The notes beneath the pieces are model-generated. The model searched no databases and had not been told where the DNA came from. It worked only from the letters and a program-made list of their open reading frames with translations. From Icerya purchasi (taxonomy: Eukaryota > Arthropoda > Insecta > Hemiptera > Monophlebidae), in NCBI GenBank assembly GCA_039619475.1, contig CM077115.1, forward strand, positions 39,814,444 to 39,878,443: a stretch of DNA of 64,000 nt, given 5' to 3'. Shown here one piece after another: positions 27,801-42,800 of this stretch. How positions within the stretch are numbered: the stretch's first letter is position 1; every line of letters begins with the position of its first letter. A program made the translations under genes and the position numbers.

Positions 27801-30800
27801 CAGAAAAAAAAACGAAATAACAAACACACAATTCAAATTTGCAATTAACCTATTACATAAATTAGGCAAATAATTGAACCTAGACGTGTACATTAACAGG
27901 CAAAGCTCTCACGCGGTTTTGTCATATACATTCATACATGTGGTACTTATCATCGAACTGTAATATTTTTAAAAATGTGATAATATTCATTTTTCTAGCA
28001 TTCGAATAATGAAAAATTTATATTTTAGTAAATTGTGATATTCTTCAACTGTTAAAAAGTGAAAAATTAAAAATAAGTGTTTTTTTTTTTGTTTTTTGAA
28101 AGATGTTTACCGTTTTACCACAATTTAAGTCAAAAAAACAAAGATAATTAAAAATCATAGAAAAATTATCTCTATCATTGTAAATTTCCGTGGGACAGCG
28201 CATTACTTTGACACACTAAATTCCTTAAAAATAATGCGACAAACTTTAATTTTAATGTTATAAGATCGGCTATAGTATTCTTATAAAGCAATCCTCTTTT
28301 ATCTTTATGCATATGTTTGAGATACGTTTTAGTTTCCTTAACTTTTTTACTCAGGCTATTACTTACGTGAAAATACCTCTTTTTTGCTGTTTTTCGTCTA
28401 AAATGAAGAAGTTTAAATAATTTTTTAACCGTAATTTTCGATTTTATGAAAGAGCTTCTGTGTTTTGTTTTATATTTTGAATGTCACTTTTAAAACGTTA
28501 TCCTCCGGTGATGAATTATGAATTTTTTGACAGTGATTTTTGAGATATCGTTTAAAATTCTATATTACCGTATTTACGTGCGTAATTTACGCACCCTAAT
28601 TTTTGCACACACTTTTTTTTGGAGAAATAATATAAACCATATTTTTTTCGCGTTATTAAAATACACATTAATAGCTACTAACGTTACTAGACAATGTCTA
28701 ATTTCTTAGAAGTAAATTACCGGTAGTACTCGAATTTATAAATTACCGTCATGTCTATTATTGTATAAATATATTTGGTTCGAAATAAAAGTAATTGATT
28801 TCACTTAATCAGTGTGTTTTGTTTAGGTAAGAGGTAATTTTGAAATACACACCTCTATTACGTATAACCCGGAAAATACAGATTGATTTGATTTCCCGCC
28901 TAATTTACGCTCTCTCTTTTTTGTCAGGTTAAAAACGGCAAAAAAGTGCGTAAATTACGCGAGTAAATACGGTACATATATTCTTGACGATTTTTTCGGT
29001 TTTTTGTCGCCCACGGTAAAAGCCTAAAGTTGCAGATATGGTTTTAAAGAGAATTTTAAGCGTAATTTATGATCCAATTTTGAAGTTTATAAGTGTCAAA
29101 CCGTTCGTGAACTATTGCAAATTTTTGATATTTTCGTCGTTCCCGAACCATCTTATTAGGATTCGGCACATTATATACATATGTACGGAATCTTAAAAAG
29201 TGTACCTGTTTAAAAAAAAAAAAAAAATTAATATATAAAAATTAGCTTAACTTCTTTCCAGGTGCTAGAAAAACAAATTTCATTCAGATCAGTTTAGCTG
29301 TTCCGAACGAAATTAAAATACAGTAAATTATGATAAAAAATAGTAGGCATTTGTATCTACTGATTTACTTATAAGCTTCCTCCAGCGACGTCAGCTGTAA
29401 CTCATTTCTTCGCTGCATGAATTCTAACTGCGCTTCCAATGCACATTTTTCTAATTCTAGTTCTTTTATTCTTACCTAAAAAAATTATTATTTTTCGTAA
29501 ATGTGATTAATTCAATTTCGGATAGGAGACTATGAAATTCGAAAATAATCATCGACTAAAGGTAATCTCGTACTCCATTTTTTTTTTTTTTTCACCTGTT
29601 CAGACAAGGAAAGATTAGCAGCTGTAAAAACATGGTAAAACCAACAGCCAAAAGCCGTGGATTTTAACAACAGTATACAAGAATACTCTCTGAGAACTGA
29701 AAACGAAGTAATATATAAAAGTGGGTAAAATTTCGCAAACTGAATAAAACCGTTCTTTTTATTTTTGACGTTGATTTGGCTTTTTCCTTTTTAATCACGC
29801 ACGAGGAAATTTCCTTCGTTTACTATTGCATGTTGATCGCAAACTAAATTTAATTAATCACGATCATTTCATTTAAGAAATGGTAGTAATTTGCGACTTC
29901 CTAAACTACCACGTAGAAACCTAAAAAACACAAGAAAATTCACAAAAAACTCTACACTTTACATTTCTATGATGAGCTCTGTTCTCCTTTCCCTCTTGAT
30001 CCCCGTCGTCCTGCACATCACTCGATACATCACGAGGACACTCCAGGTGCAACAGAATCTAGTCAAGGACTCTGCGAATTCTAAGTAACAGTAGAAAAAT
30101 GTGTGTTGAACGTGTACATGAACACATCTTCGGGACAGCAAATGTGACTGAGGAAATTCCTACATACTCCAGATATCATGCTAATTTATAGCGTTCAAGA
30201 AGGAGAAACTTTATTGCACATATTGGGATTATATTTTCTTTGCTAATGGTGGAACAAGCGATCAACATGCCATTATTATCCGTTTGAGAACCATAGCACG
30301 AGAAAGAACCACACATAGACTAACTATTGCCGACTCTTGTCACAATCGCAGACTACAGTGCCGTACGTTATACTGTGCGACTTGTAAGAATCGTAATCGC
30401 AGAATGCTTCTAAATTTGATTGCTTAACATATTATCGCATGCTTGACGGTAAGAACACACTATCGCGAAAAAACAATCTACCGTTTCTATTAGTTATATA
30501 GTTAATAGCTCATCAAGTTACTCACATTGGAATTGCTACACCGTATTGAACATTATTAAAACGTAATTTCGCTGAATAGTTTGTTTCTTCTACTTTTATG
30601 TTAAAGTATCATTCCAAATGTTAATAACGTCAACATCTAGTTCTTTTCAATCTACCTAAATTAACTTTTTTTGTCGTATAAATTCATTCATGCGGCCACA
30701 TGGTTGAATCACATCGCGCAACACAATTCATATCTTTACACTGGTTTTTTCAACAATTTAGCGTTTCATTGATACACTCATTATATATACACAGCGCGTA

Positions 30801-33800
30801 TTCGTTGAAAATAAATTATAGGTTCAGGAAGTGTAACGAGCCATAGACTACTTAAATCTGATCAACGCAAGAACATCAGCCGGATTATTCCAGCTCGCAA
30901 CAATTTCCAGTTACTTTCAACGTATGACCAATGGGGTTTTCCCAAATACTTTCTTTCCTTCTCCGAAAAGTTCTTAATATTGTCATTCTTGTTAAGCAAA
31001 AATTTCTCTTCAGCCATCGTTCTTGCTTGAAAGCTCGAATTGAGAACTAAACGAACACCCTCTTGTTTGGTTTGCAGCATGTGAATACATATGGGGATGC
31101 GTTTGGTATCAAACATGTACTTTGCTTCAACCACGCTTGACATAATACATCTATAGACCTTGAAAAGTTCGCCTTAATTTCTCGCGCATCGAAATTCTTG
31201 ACACTACAATTCAATCCCAAAAGTTGCGTTAATTATACATTCCATATATATTTTATACAAATTTTTTTACACTTAGTATATAAATAAACAAACTGGATCG
31301 TGTATAAAATCTACTTTTGAAATTTACTTAGCTTGTTGATTGACATCTTTAAAAATGGCGGCCGTTCTTGGAAATAAAAAAAATTTAACTTTAAATAACT
31401 TTTAAAAATCTTCCGCATAAGCACATTTATACCATAAGAGCTTGATAATTTCAAATATTCACGGATTACATATAATTTATCATTGAACAGAAATTAAACA
31501 TAATTACGTTCAAACGATGCGCTGAATGTTCAAATTTGTCTTTTTCATCTACATCTTCCATTTGAAATTTGCTTTTTGTAACATCGAAAGTCGGGGAAAC
31601 GACCATCTGAAAAATTTTTAGCATACCGAACAATTAATACTAATCAATCAGCGAAATAATAAATGCACGACTTGAGCATTTGAGAATATCTTACAAAACT
31701 ATTAGGAATCCTATCATACGAAATCAACTAAACTGCTTGGGAAAATGCAAGCAAAATATCCGAGTATTTATGAAATAATATATCTTTAAATTGAGCAGTA
31801 TAAATAATGCTTTAATATTTATTTCGCATTATTCGTAGGCACATTGAAACCGTGAGAAGAAAAGTGGTCAAGTTATACTAGAAGTGTGAAATAATTCATC
31901 CGGATCATGTGAGGACATTCGAATATTCAATGTTAAGTTATCAATGAAAAACTTAAATGTTTTACTATTAATTATTCTAAAAATATCTAGGAATATGTTT
32001 TGAGACGAGTTTCGCTATTTCAATAATAAATAAATAAAAATGACTCCTCTTCAAGAAAAATAACGTCTTAAATTAACTTATTATAAACATGCCATTTAAA
32101 ATAATAAAAACTAATCATGTACACACTAAATTAAGTTAATTGAAAAAATCCAGGTGAATTTGGAAAATTCCTAAGAACGTTTTAATTTATGTTTATTTTT
32201 AGTAGTTGTTATAGCGTTGGAGGAGGATGATAACAGGCATTTCATTCCAATTCATTTTCGGTGCAATCATTTGAATCCAGTTCGGTTTTTATTTAGTCCC
32301 GAATGAACCATAAGAGGATTAACTTTGTTCTGGCAGGGTATTTAGCGATGAATGTTGTTTCATTTTGAACTATAAGTGGTTAAATTAGTTAATTTCGACG
32401 CTAGGTTGATTCATTTTTGAACTGGACATGTATTATTATAGTTCATTTTAAACTACAAGCGACTTAGTTTAGTTTATTTACTATGAACAGAAAAATTAAA
32501 CTATTCAATAAATAAACTGATATTTTTTCAATGTTTCTCCCTTGGTTATTGATATGTAATAGGTATTATTAATGAATACTCAAGCTGATGAGTGTTTAAG
32601 TGTTTCTTCTCTTCCTTTTTTACCCACCAAGCATCATGCTCCTACTACAAATATTTATTACATTGTGTGTTATACTTTGAGTACTGATACTTTTTCTTAC
32701 GCAATAGTTTCAACTTCTTTTTCTAGCTGCAATAACTTGTAATTGAACTATTCAAAACTTACCAACTATCCATTCTTTACTACAGTAATCAATTATTCAA
32801 GCTGTCATCATATTGTTGCAACACTTTCACACATTACCATCAACCATATTTTTACATAACACATTTCTTATATTTATGCTTCAATTAAACGGAATTAAAA
32901 TTTATTCGTGATTATATTAAATAGAGAAGAGAAAATAATATTACTTGAAAAGAGATGAAGTCATTAATCATGTTTTGGTTGATTCTGAATTTAAATTAAT
33001 CTCGATGAAATCAAGGCTACGGATTTAATAACGTTTTCTACTAAATATGTCTGCTAAATTACGTCCACCTCTATTATTCCATTATACAATTTTATTATTC
33101 GTTTCATTTATTCTAGATTTTTTTCCTCTTTACTATGATGTGAAATTAATCTTGCACTTCGTGTTTTTATTCTCTACTTTGTTTTGCTGTTTGAAATCTG
33201 TTAATATGAATCGTTAATATAAATTCACAAAATGAAAGAAAATATACAAAGTCAATACTTGTCAGTCCCCATGATCACACTGTTCTGTACATTTTTGGTA
33301 AATTACAAGTTTCATTTATTTTATTTCAGAACTATTAGAAATGAGAGTTATACTTTTTATTCATTATAGAACATGCAACTCTGCATTAAATTCCTTACAT
33401 ATCTATTGTTGAAACAACTATTTAGTGAAACATAATAATAATTAGCTGTAATTTATGAGCACCGCAGATATTTTTTTTCGGCCTAATGGGACAAGATTAA
33501 AAAAGATTTTGGCTATGGAAAGGTGGATGTTGTTTGAACCTCTACATTATGCATATTAAATTCCATAAGTCCCTCCATTACATCAAGGTGGTGTCACCGG
33601 GAAACGAAAATCACCGGACGAAACCCTGTATTTCTTTTAATATTTGTAATGTGTACATTACATAAATAATAAATATAATAAACAAATTAGTAATTAACAT
33701 AGAAGTTAAGGCGAGCGTGAGTGTAAATGTGTGTGTAGTTCGGCGAATGATCGGGGATGATGATGCCTGGAGCGATGTTACGTCACGTCTGACGTAACGG

Positions 33801-36800
33801 CAATAGTGCTGGAGGAAACGCCGTCCGACGGTGGAGGGGACTTCGATTTGGTTTGGAGATCGGAAATATGTTCACGAGTAATCAGTCAGATTGTGGAGTC
33901 GGAAAAAGACAGTTAAAATAAAGGCTGAGTGGGAGTCCGCGCCGGTGGCCCACTACATTGGCCAGACGCTTTCCGTTATTGTATTCGGCCGTATAAAATT
34001 ATAATCATTTTATCGCGTTTATTCGAAAAAGTATCAATGAATTAATTTGGTTAAAATAAAACGAAAGAAAAGATTCGAATACCAGAAGTCCTACGTCAGG
34101 AAAATAGATAAACAGGATCAACGAAGAGGAACAACGAATCAGCATCACTATATCATCAGCATCGACACTCCCGGAATTCGAGATATGTATATAATTTATT
34201 TAAGTTTATATTAATCACCATACGGTGGAAATTTTATCATTTAAATTATAGTATTTTATTATTTTGAATTTAAATAAGAATATTCAAATGTTCTTACGGT
34301 CGACCGTCGTCGAAAGATCTATGTACGAGTTGGTAATAAATAACTAAATCATAATTAACATTCTTGTGTGCGTGAATAAAAAAATAAATAAATAAATAAA
34401 TAAAAAAATAATAATAATAATAATATTAATAATTATTATTATGATTAGAAATTATGTTAATTAATAAAAATAATACTAATATATATCATATTTAAGGCGA
34501 TAATCATCATAATAACAGTGTAATAAAATAGGTCCGCGGGAATAAAACTCGCGGTGGCATCCTTGATATAAGAATAAAAAAGCCAAATAATAAGACATAA
34601 ACATGCTTCATATTATAAACGCATATATACCACTTTTTAATTTAAAAACATATGCACGAGTACGTATTATGGATTCTCGATTTTTGCTATCGATAATTCC
34701 AGAATTAAATCTAAATCGCTGTAAAAATGTGCGATGTCATTTATTTTTTTTAATCGCCACATACGTCTCACTCGTGGTAATCACGAATATGATTACACGT
34801 ACAATTTAATATTTTTAAAAATAAATGCGAGGAGTTAACAGCAACTCGAGCCAGCGAATGCGTCATTTCATCGCATACACCTACATGTCTAGAAACCCAT
34901 AACAAATCGATATTAATTAAATGCCAAGAAAAAGACATTATGGATGAAAAAGCGTATACGAAGTATACACAGAATAGTGAAGTCATAGACCCGGGCGAAC
35001 AGAAAATATGCAGTTTGAAGAGCACTCGTGGAGTTAAAAATAATAATAAAATAATTGGAGAAATTACAATGGGAAAAAACATAAATAATAGATCATTATA
35101 ATTATTTAACAAAAGGGAGTCTAAAAAATACAGAGAAATAAATATGCGGGAAAAAGAATAAGGCTCCAACTCCACCAGAACCCCTCGAGTCAGCAAGTGT
35201 TTAGAATTCCCGCATAACTACGGCCCGAGAAAGAGATTTAAAAGATACGAGTCAGGAAAAGAACTTTAGGAGAATACGTGTAAGATTTGCAAAGTTGAAA
35301 GAGAAGTAGAAAAAGTTATAGGAAGTGATTACATAAGATAAGTAGAAACTAAAGCACAAAGAGATATGTGTGGGGATAAGAATTTTTTTTTTGGAATAAA
35401 ATGTAATTTCTTCCTAATAAAGAGAAATAGGATGGAAGAATTTTAGAGCACGTCAATGGTAAGCTTTTTGACAGAAAACGACATCCTAAATAAGATTTAC
35501 AAATAAACAAAGGAGGCGTATTTGATTCAGCAAGTAATGCTGGAATCGGGGAGGCTGAAGAGCGCTAAGACAAAGGTAGAATACAAATAGTTCGGAAAGA
35601 AGAAATTTTGAGGCATTACAATAATTGAAAATATAAAACTGAAACAGGAGAAGATATTTTTCGTAGTCTGGAGAAATGAGTAGACAAAAAACGGATTGTA
35701 CGATTCAACGTAAGATTAATTACAAGAACAATATAAAGGGTATTCTTCACAGCTCTAAAAATTGACCTGAACAATAATTTCCGAGATAAGACGATTAAAA
35801 AGGTAACTCGTCGAAAATCAGCGAACCATCGCATTACAAAATCGAATTGAGAAACCTCCCAATTATACACAATCCTATTAAACCAAGTCCGATAACGGCA
35901 TAAAATTACTGAATTTTTATATTTTTTACCTGAACAAGAGAATTAATATTGTTGTGCTGTTTCCCGATCAGTTCAAGTACTGCTTGCTTAATTTCCTTCT
36001 CGTGTTTCGAATATAAATCCACTTGATTTTTCACAATCGAAAATAGTTCCGTCTGTTTTCTTTTCAGCTCAGATACATCGTTTAGACCACTATCCTTTTC
36101 TGAATTATCAATTTTATTTGCTAGTACATTTACATTATTCGGAATATCTCGAATATCCCCGGTTGTCTTTATTTCTTCGTGATTATTTTCATCATTATCT
36201 GTAGGTAGAAAAAAAGGAAAAAGAAAAAATTTTTGTTACAATTAAAAATAAATGAAATGGTGAATTATAATTACAAATGCTGTAACCTTGTCGACTCAAC
36301 TGTAAACAAAAAACGAAAAATAACAATTTCTGGTTATTTTTTTAAGCAGAAAAATGAAATCTCTCATCTCCTCTGCTTCGGTAATCACTAATTAATTGAA
36401 TTACTAATTTTCTTACAAAATATTTATAGCATTTTTTCCTATGGAATATTTGAAAGCTAAAAAAGAAAATTTAGTTCAGGAAGTATAAAACAAAGATCGC
36501 GAGGCATTGATTTCTTCTGTCAGTATACAGTAGACTAGAAAAATAAATATAAGAAAAACGAAATCCAAATAATATTTAATATGTAATTTAAAAATTTATT
36601 GTCCGCTTAATTATTCATTAACGAATTAATTAATAAATACGAGGCATTTCGTCAATTTTTATCCGTTAATATAATATAATACAATATGCACGACTAGTAA
36701 ATAAATTATAGGAATCGATAATATAAATGTTTGGTACCTAAGTTTAAATAATGCGATACTTTTATGGATTCTAATCGCAAACATAATATCAATTAATAAA

Positions 36801-39800
36801 TAACTAAATAAGCGAATAATTTATATTTTAAACCAAATTTAAAACCTGCGAAATGCCTACATCCAACAACTGCCATAGGCATAAAGTGATTAATTCGATT
36901 TAAAGAATTTGAATTTTACTAAAATGTTTCTGTACATATTTCACTTATACTCTGCATGTAGTAGAGAATTTTAAAATTAAATCTGTAAGTATGTTTTTTT
37001 TTTTTTTTAAATAAAAGTGAAACCTTATAAATACCGTTTCCAATAGTCTCCTTGCTAATCTCAAAATTAAATTCTTTCTTAGTTTCAAGAGTTGGTCCAC
37101 CACCCAACCATGAAGGTAAATTCTCTGAAAAATAAAACAATATTATCATTTTATCAGTATTTCAGAAATATTTATTAATTATTAAAAAAATCATCATTTG
37201 ATATGCATAGTAATCCCTTAAAAACTAATTTATAATTACTAAAATAAACTTTTTACTGCTTTTATTTACCGATATTTCAGAAATAGCGTTACCATTTTTT
37301 TTTTTTTTTTTTTTTCCGGAATCAATTAACCGTCAATAAATATTCTATGAACTATAATGGGGGGGAAAAAAGTTGTATTTTACTGTACTGTCCTTATAAA
37401 ATAAATCATCTGAAAAGATCTGGTAAATTTTTTTTTTTCATAACCCACGCTAAATTCTCCAAACTTTAATGTATCACAATTTGCCTTTGACGAATAAAAA
37501 AGTTTTACAAATTTTTAAAGTTCCCATTATTGAAATTTTTGAATATATCAAAACAAACTGAATAAACACTTTCCACTTTAAAACAAAAAATCAATTACAA
37601 AATTAAATACTAACACAATTAACGCGAAAATTAAAACACACTTACAAGTAAGTCCGAGTCTAAAACTGCGCGTTTTAATAACGTTAAATTTAAATCTATC
37701 AACTTAAGCCAATTACGCTTCATCATTAAAGACAGAATTTATAACACGAAAAATAATGTTTTTATTAATTTATTTACTTCTACATGTAATTTCCTATTTC
37801 CAATCTTGTATTTACACATTAGTTAAAATAAACGCGTTCTAAAAATAATATACGATTATTTGTTTAACTTGTCACCCATATTTTCCCGAAAATTTCTCAA
37901 GCAGAATGAATATTTGAAATAGCTGTACTTAGACAGCCATCAAATAAATATTTTTTCACGCTTTTTAAAAAAAAAAGGAATATTTAAAACCGCTAAACCA
38001 AAATAAAAGTTAACATTTAAGTAAAGAGCGTACTGTTGGTAATCATTTAGAACACTTAAACTAGAAATGGAACATTGTTTTAATAACGAATGTAATGAAT
38101 GTTATATGAAATATTACAATTCAAGTTATTTGAATCATAGTTTTATAACACTATAGATAATCCATGTATAACTTCCGTCACTCAATTTATAATCTGCAAT
38201 TACATGTAAACCAAAAATCTACGAATTCTTTGCTTAATCGGAAAATTTTAATGTATTTGATTACAACATTCCTGGTTGTTTATTATAAACTTTGGTGAAT
38301 TGCGATGAAGGTTTTACGTTTTCACAAATCGATATCATATCGTGTCACATATCTAAAGTTTTTAACTTCTCTATTATTAATAATTATTGAAATTTTTCGC
38401 ACGGTAATTAACTTAACGTTATTTACAATACCGTAACAAAACAACTCAAAAGCTTTTGATTACAATTACGGATTTCAAATCTGCCATTTTCTTATTTTAT
38501 CTTTCTATTATTTAAAATATAAATGTATCTACTTCGCAGTATTTACACTAAGTTACTTTACTTCATTTTTATTTTATTTTATTTTTACCGTATTTTATTT
38601 TATGATTTTAGGTATCCATTTCCTTCTGTCAGTTTCCAGAACCTCCAAAAATCGTACGTAATATAAAAAAGGACTCCTACTGAGATATTATTTTATTCAA
38701 TTTATTATTTCTTCATCAAACACTTACTTGAACTATTTTGATTGATATAAAAAGAAAACAAACAGTATAACTGTTATTCTTTTTTGGTTAATTAACTTCA
38801 GAAGTTAATACTTAATTGTAACTAACACATTAACTTGATAAGATTGTACTTAATAAAATTACTATTAAAAAAAAAAAAAAGAAAAAAAAAATCCATTTAA
38901 ATGTGACTACTATTTATTTCAATTCTTTTTTCTAAACTTTTATACAACAAATTAACTATTGATCTAAAAACAAAGGGGGAATTTCGTCTTTTTAGTTATT
39001 GCAACACATAATCCACATCGTTTTTTTTTTTTTTTGTTTTTGGAAAATCCGCTTTTTAAATTATCCTTTTTTTATTTCGGAAATCTGGTAAGCTAAGAAT
39101 TAATTTTTTTACTGTATTCAAATAAATTGTACCACTTCTCAATGTATATACATAACAATTTAGTAACATAAAATTTAAATGCCTTATTCTAAACTGTGGA
39201 AATATTTAAAATAATTTGCTGTTCGAATTCATTTTCGAATAACCCGAACAAGAACAGCGTACATGAAGCAAAAATTAAACAGAAACATGAACATTATGTG
39301 ACAAACTAAATTTGAAACTAAAATAAACTACTCACCGGCTGATTTCTTTCTTTCAGTCTGAACAGGATCAATGGTTCTGAAACAATGTTTTTTTTTTTTT
39401 TTTTTATAACCAGTTCAATGGAAACATTTTAAAATTTTCATTATAAATGCGCATAGTGCCCAAAATAGCTCGTTTGGAGATCGGAAAATTATTTGAAAAT
39501 ATTCTCATTTTTATAAAAATGGCTTTTATGACATTCGTCTTAACCACAAGTGTCTTCAATTTTAAATTAATTTAAAAAAGAAAGTTTCGGAAAATTTTTT
39601 CCCGGATTTGATTTAAGTAACACATTTGCAGTATTAATTTAAATTTCTTATTTCGACACAAATTACATGAAATTCGCGCACAAAATATAATCGATGCACG
39701 ACTACTCCCGCAGACGTCGACACACCGTGAAATCAACTGTATCAAACTTATATTTGATGAAAAATATAAGAACGGTGAACACAAACATCTCCTATAAAAT

Positions 39801-42800
39801 TATCCGAATTCACTGATGACCAGAGTTCCGCGCAGGAATTAAACATTTCCTCACCGATAGACCGGCCCTCGCAAAATACCGAACTCAACCGATAATTTAA
39901 ATAAATCGATTCTCTCAAATTAGAGATAAATTACGAGAACTAATTGACCGATGTATGATCTAACGCGTGCCGTTTAATTAGCGTGATGATGGCTCTAATC
40001 TACGATCGACCGAGATATTTCATCTTAATTCTTCATTTAGAATTACGATAAAACTAATAATTTAGAATTTAAATATATCGCGCTGCAGGTACAATTCGTA
40101 TCAATATCTTTCGAAAAAATTCTTATTAAAATAACAAGCTAACTAAAGTATTTTGACATTTTTATATCTTTGCTTTGGTACATAAACTTGAAAAACGTCA
40201 CGAAGTGGAGCGTCATGAAATGGACTGTCACGGAAAAGCGTTACGAAAATTTCATGTCTTTACTTGGATCCGACTGATTACTAATATTATGTCTGTATCT
40301 CTACTTGGACACATAAACTCGAAAAGCGTTACAAAATTGAGCGTCACGAAATTGTGAGTCACGAAATAGAATGGCGCGCCATAAATATTGAATCCGAATT
40401 GATACATTGTGTCTATGGGGGTCGCGCAGAAAGTAAGGTTCCAAAACCCGTCGCGTTGGCGTAATAATGAACGAAAATTAAATTTAAAACTTACATTTTA
40501 TTGCTTGAACATTTTACAAAGTTTTTCATATAAGAACCACCAACTTTTCAACACTTACCCTATAACATTTTCCGTCCGGTCCAGTGACTCGATATTTTTA
40601 AGCGTCATCCGCCGGATATATATATATATATTTTTTTTTTTTTTGTTTTAATTGAGAAAATGAAGCGTTATCACTTGGGCAAGGTCCGAACTGTAGTCAA
40701 TTGACAACTCGGCGGTAAGTTCTCGGGTAATGTTCGCTGTGAATGCACGGGCGCATTGTCATGAATTGTTTTCTAAATTTTTATCTCTCTCCTTAAATTG
40801 ATAGTGTTTCCAGTAGTTTAGACCGTTAATGGTCTGTCCACGCTCCATGGATTCCACTAAAATAATGTGATCCATTTGTTGTCTCAAAACATCAACATTG
40901 GACGGATTTTCTATAAGATTAAACTAATAACGGCGCAATAAACAAACTAGTCTCGTTTTAAAGTTAAAACTATTACATTTAATAATTTTTTGTTGCACAG
41001 TGGGAGAGAATGACGTTTTTTCATGTCTTTACTTTGACACATAAACTCGAAAAGCGTCACAGAAAAACGTTACGAAAATTTCATGTATTTACTTAGATAC
41101 GATTGATTACTAGTAAGAGAGCATTTAACGAAACCAATTTCCCACATACACGAGTATGCATTCAACAGAAGTAGGTTAAAGTGTTACCTATAACGACTCG
41201 TAAAGACCTGTGAAGATCGTAGGTTTGTGATTTCACACGTCATTTCCTCAATATTACCACCGCTAACGATAATGACGTAAATAAGGAACCTTGTACTAGC
41301 GGCAGTTAGTTGTTAAATGTATATTTTTGCGCATACGTTGCGATATCATTTACAGGTTGCACGGCGTCATTCTTATGTCGACGGAGACCGTGAAGCGAAT
41401 GACATTTTAACGTCGGTGGATGCCTGAATGGCTGTACAAAGCCCACTTTTAAGGGAAAACATGAAAATGTCTCACTGTGTTGCGAACTTGTACGCCAGCT
41501 GATTTCAAAGATTCTGGAACAAGTAGATAGTAGTTTTCTAATGGGAGGTAGCCTAAGAATTACGTTGCAATTAATTTTATCCAAATTTTTAAACAAGAGA
41601 AAGCCATTGTAATCATTTCCTTATACCGATAATGAAGAAAAAATATATATTTTTATATTAAAGACCGCTATATTATAAACGATTAATTCATTATATTATA
41701 AGGAAATTAATATATATTTTTTTTTTAAATGCAAACGTCGAGGCTGAATAATAGAAATTTACGTTTTTTTAAAAATAAACCCTGAAACTTGCTGACGTTA
41801 AATGCAAACCATTTTTGAACGTGATGAAGCAAAAGATCAGACTGCGTATCTTATACAACTGAAATCATATAAGTGATATCATTAGAAAAACGAAAAATAA
41901 ATAGAAAATGTTTAAGAAATAAATTAAAAAGGTTCCATATGTCAGAATACTAGAGAAAATGGTTTCGATGATAACAGGGCATTATAGGCACATGATTTAA
42001 GAACCGGTGTGCATAACTGGTTCAGAATAATGACGTCTGGTCAATAAAACGAACAATAAGGGGACAAGATTACACACATTTCTTATATTGCCAAGTGCGA
42101 GCAATGTGCTACAGTTCAGTTATACGCTAAACGATTGATCCAATCAAAATTTTTTGATAGACGAGAAAACTATACAACAAATTAATCAAGATGAAAAGTA
42201 TTGAGCGACCGTACATCATTATTGAAAAATCACTCGATGCAGAGAATGAAAAAAGTAGATGCGACATTGAGTTAAAATTAATAATTGGTATATCGATATT
42301 CTTCATGTTTCACACGGCACAATATTCTAAATTATCAAAAAATTGTTCAAAATATTGGGTTTAATGGGTGCTGAAAATTTTGACACTAAATCACCTCACG
42401 AAAAGACTCTCACGGTCCCTTCTTAAATTTTTCACACAGTCACTACAAAGAAATTATTTTCTTAATCAAACTGTGTCGCCAGTAATAAAACGTAGATCAG
42501 CCACATCACATCAGAAAAATGAAAACAAATTATCGAATTGCATCAAATTAATTACAGATAGCAATAGCTTTCTATTAACCTGCCTTCATATAATTAAATC
42601 AAGTCGGGTTCAGTCCAATCAGATCAAACCGATCGAAGTATTTCATATCAAATCAATATTTAATTTCAGTGACTGTACTAAATAGTTTGTGCTCAAAGTT
42701 TCACCAAATTTTAGTTTGTTTAAAGCGTGTACGTAGTTCATTTCAAAATTCGTCGATGGTTTAAAGGGCGATGTGGAAATGAGTATAGTTAATTTTATAG

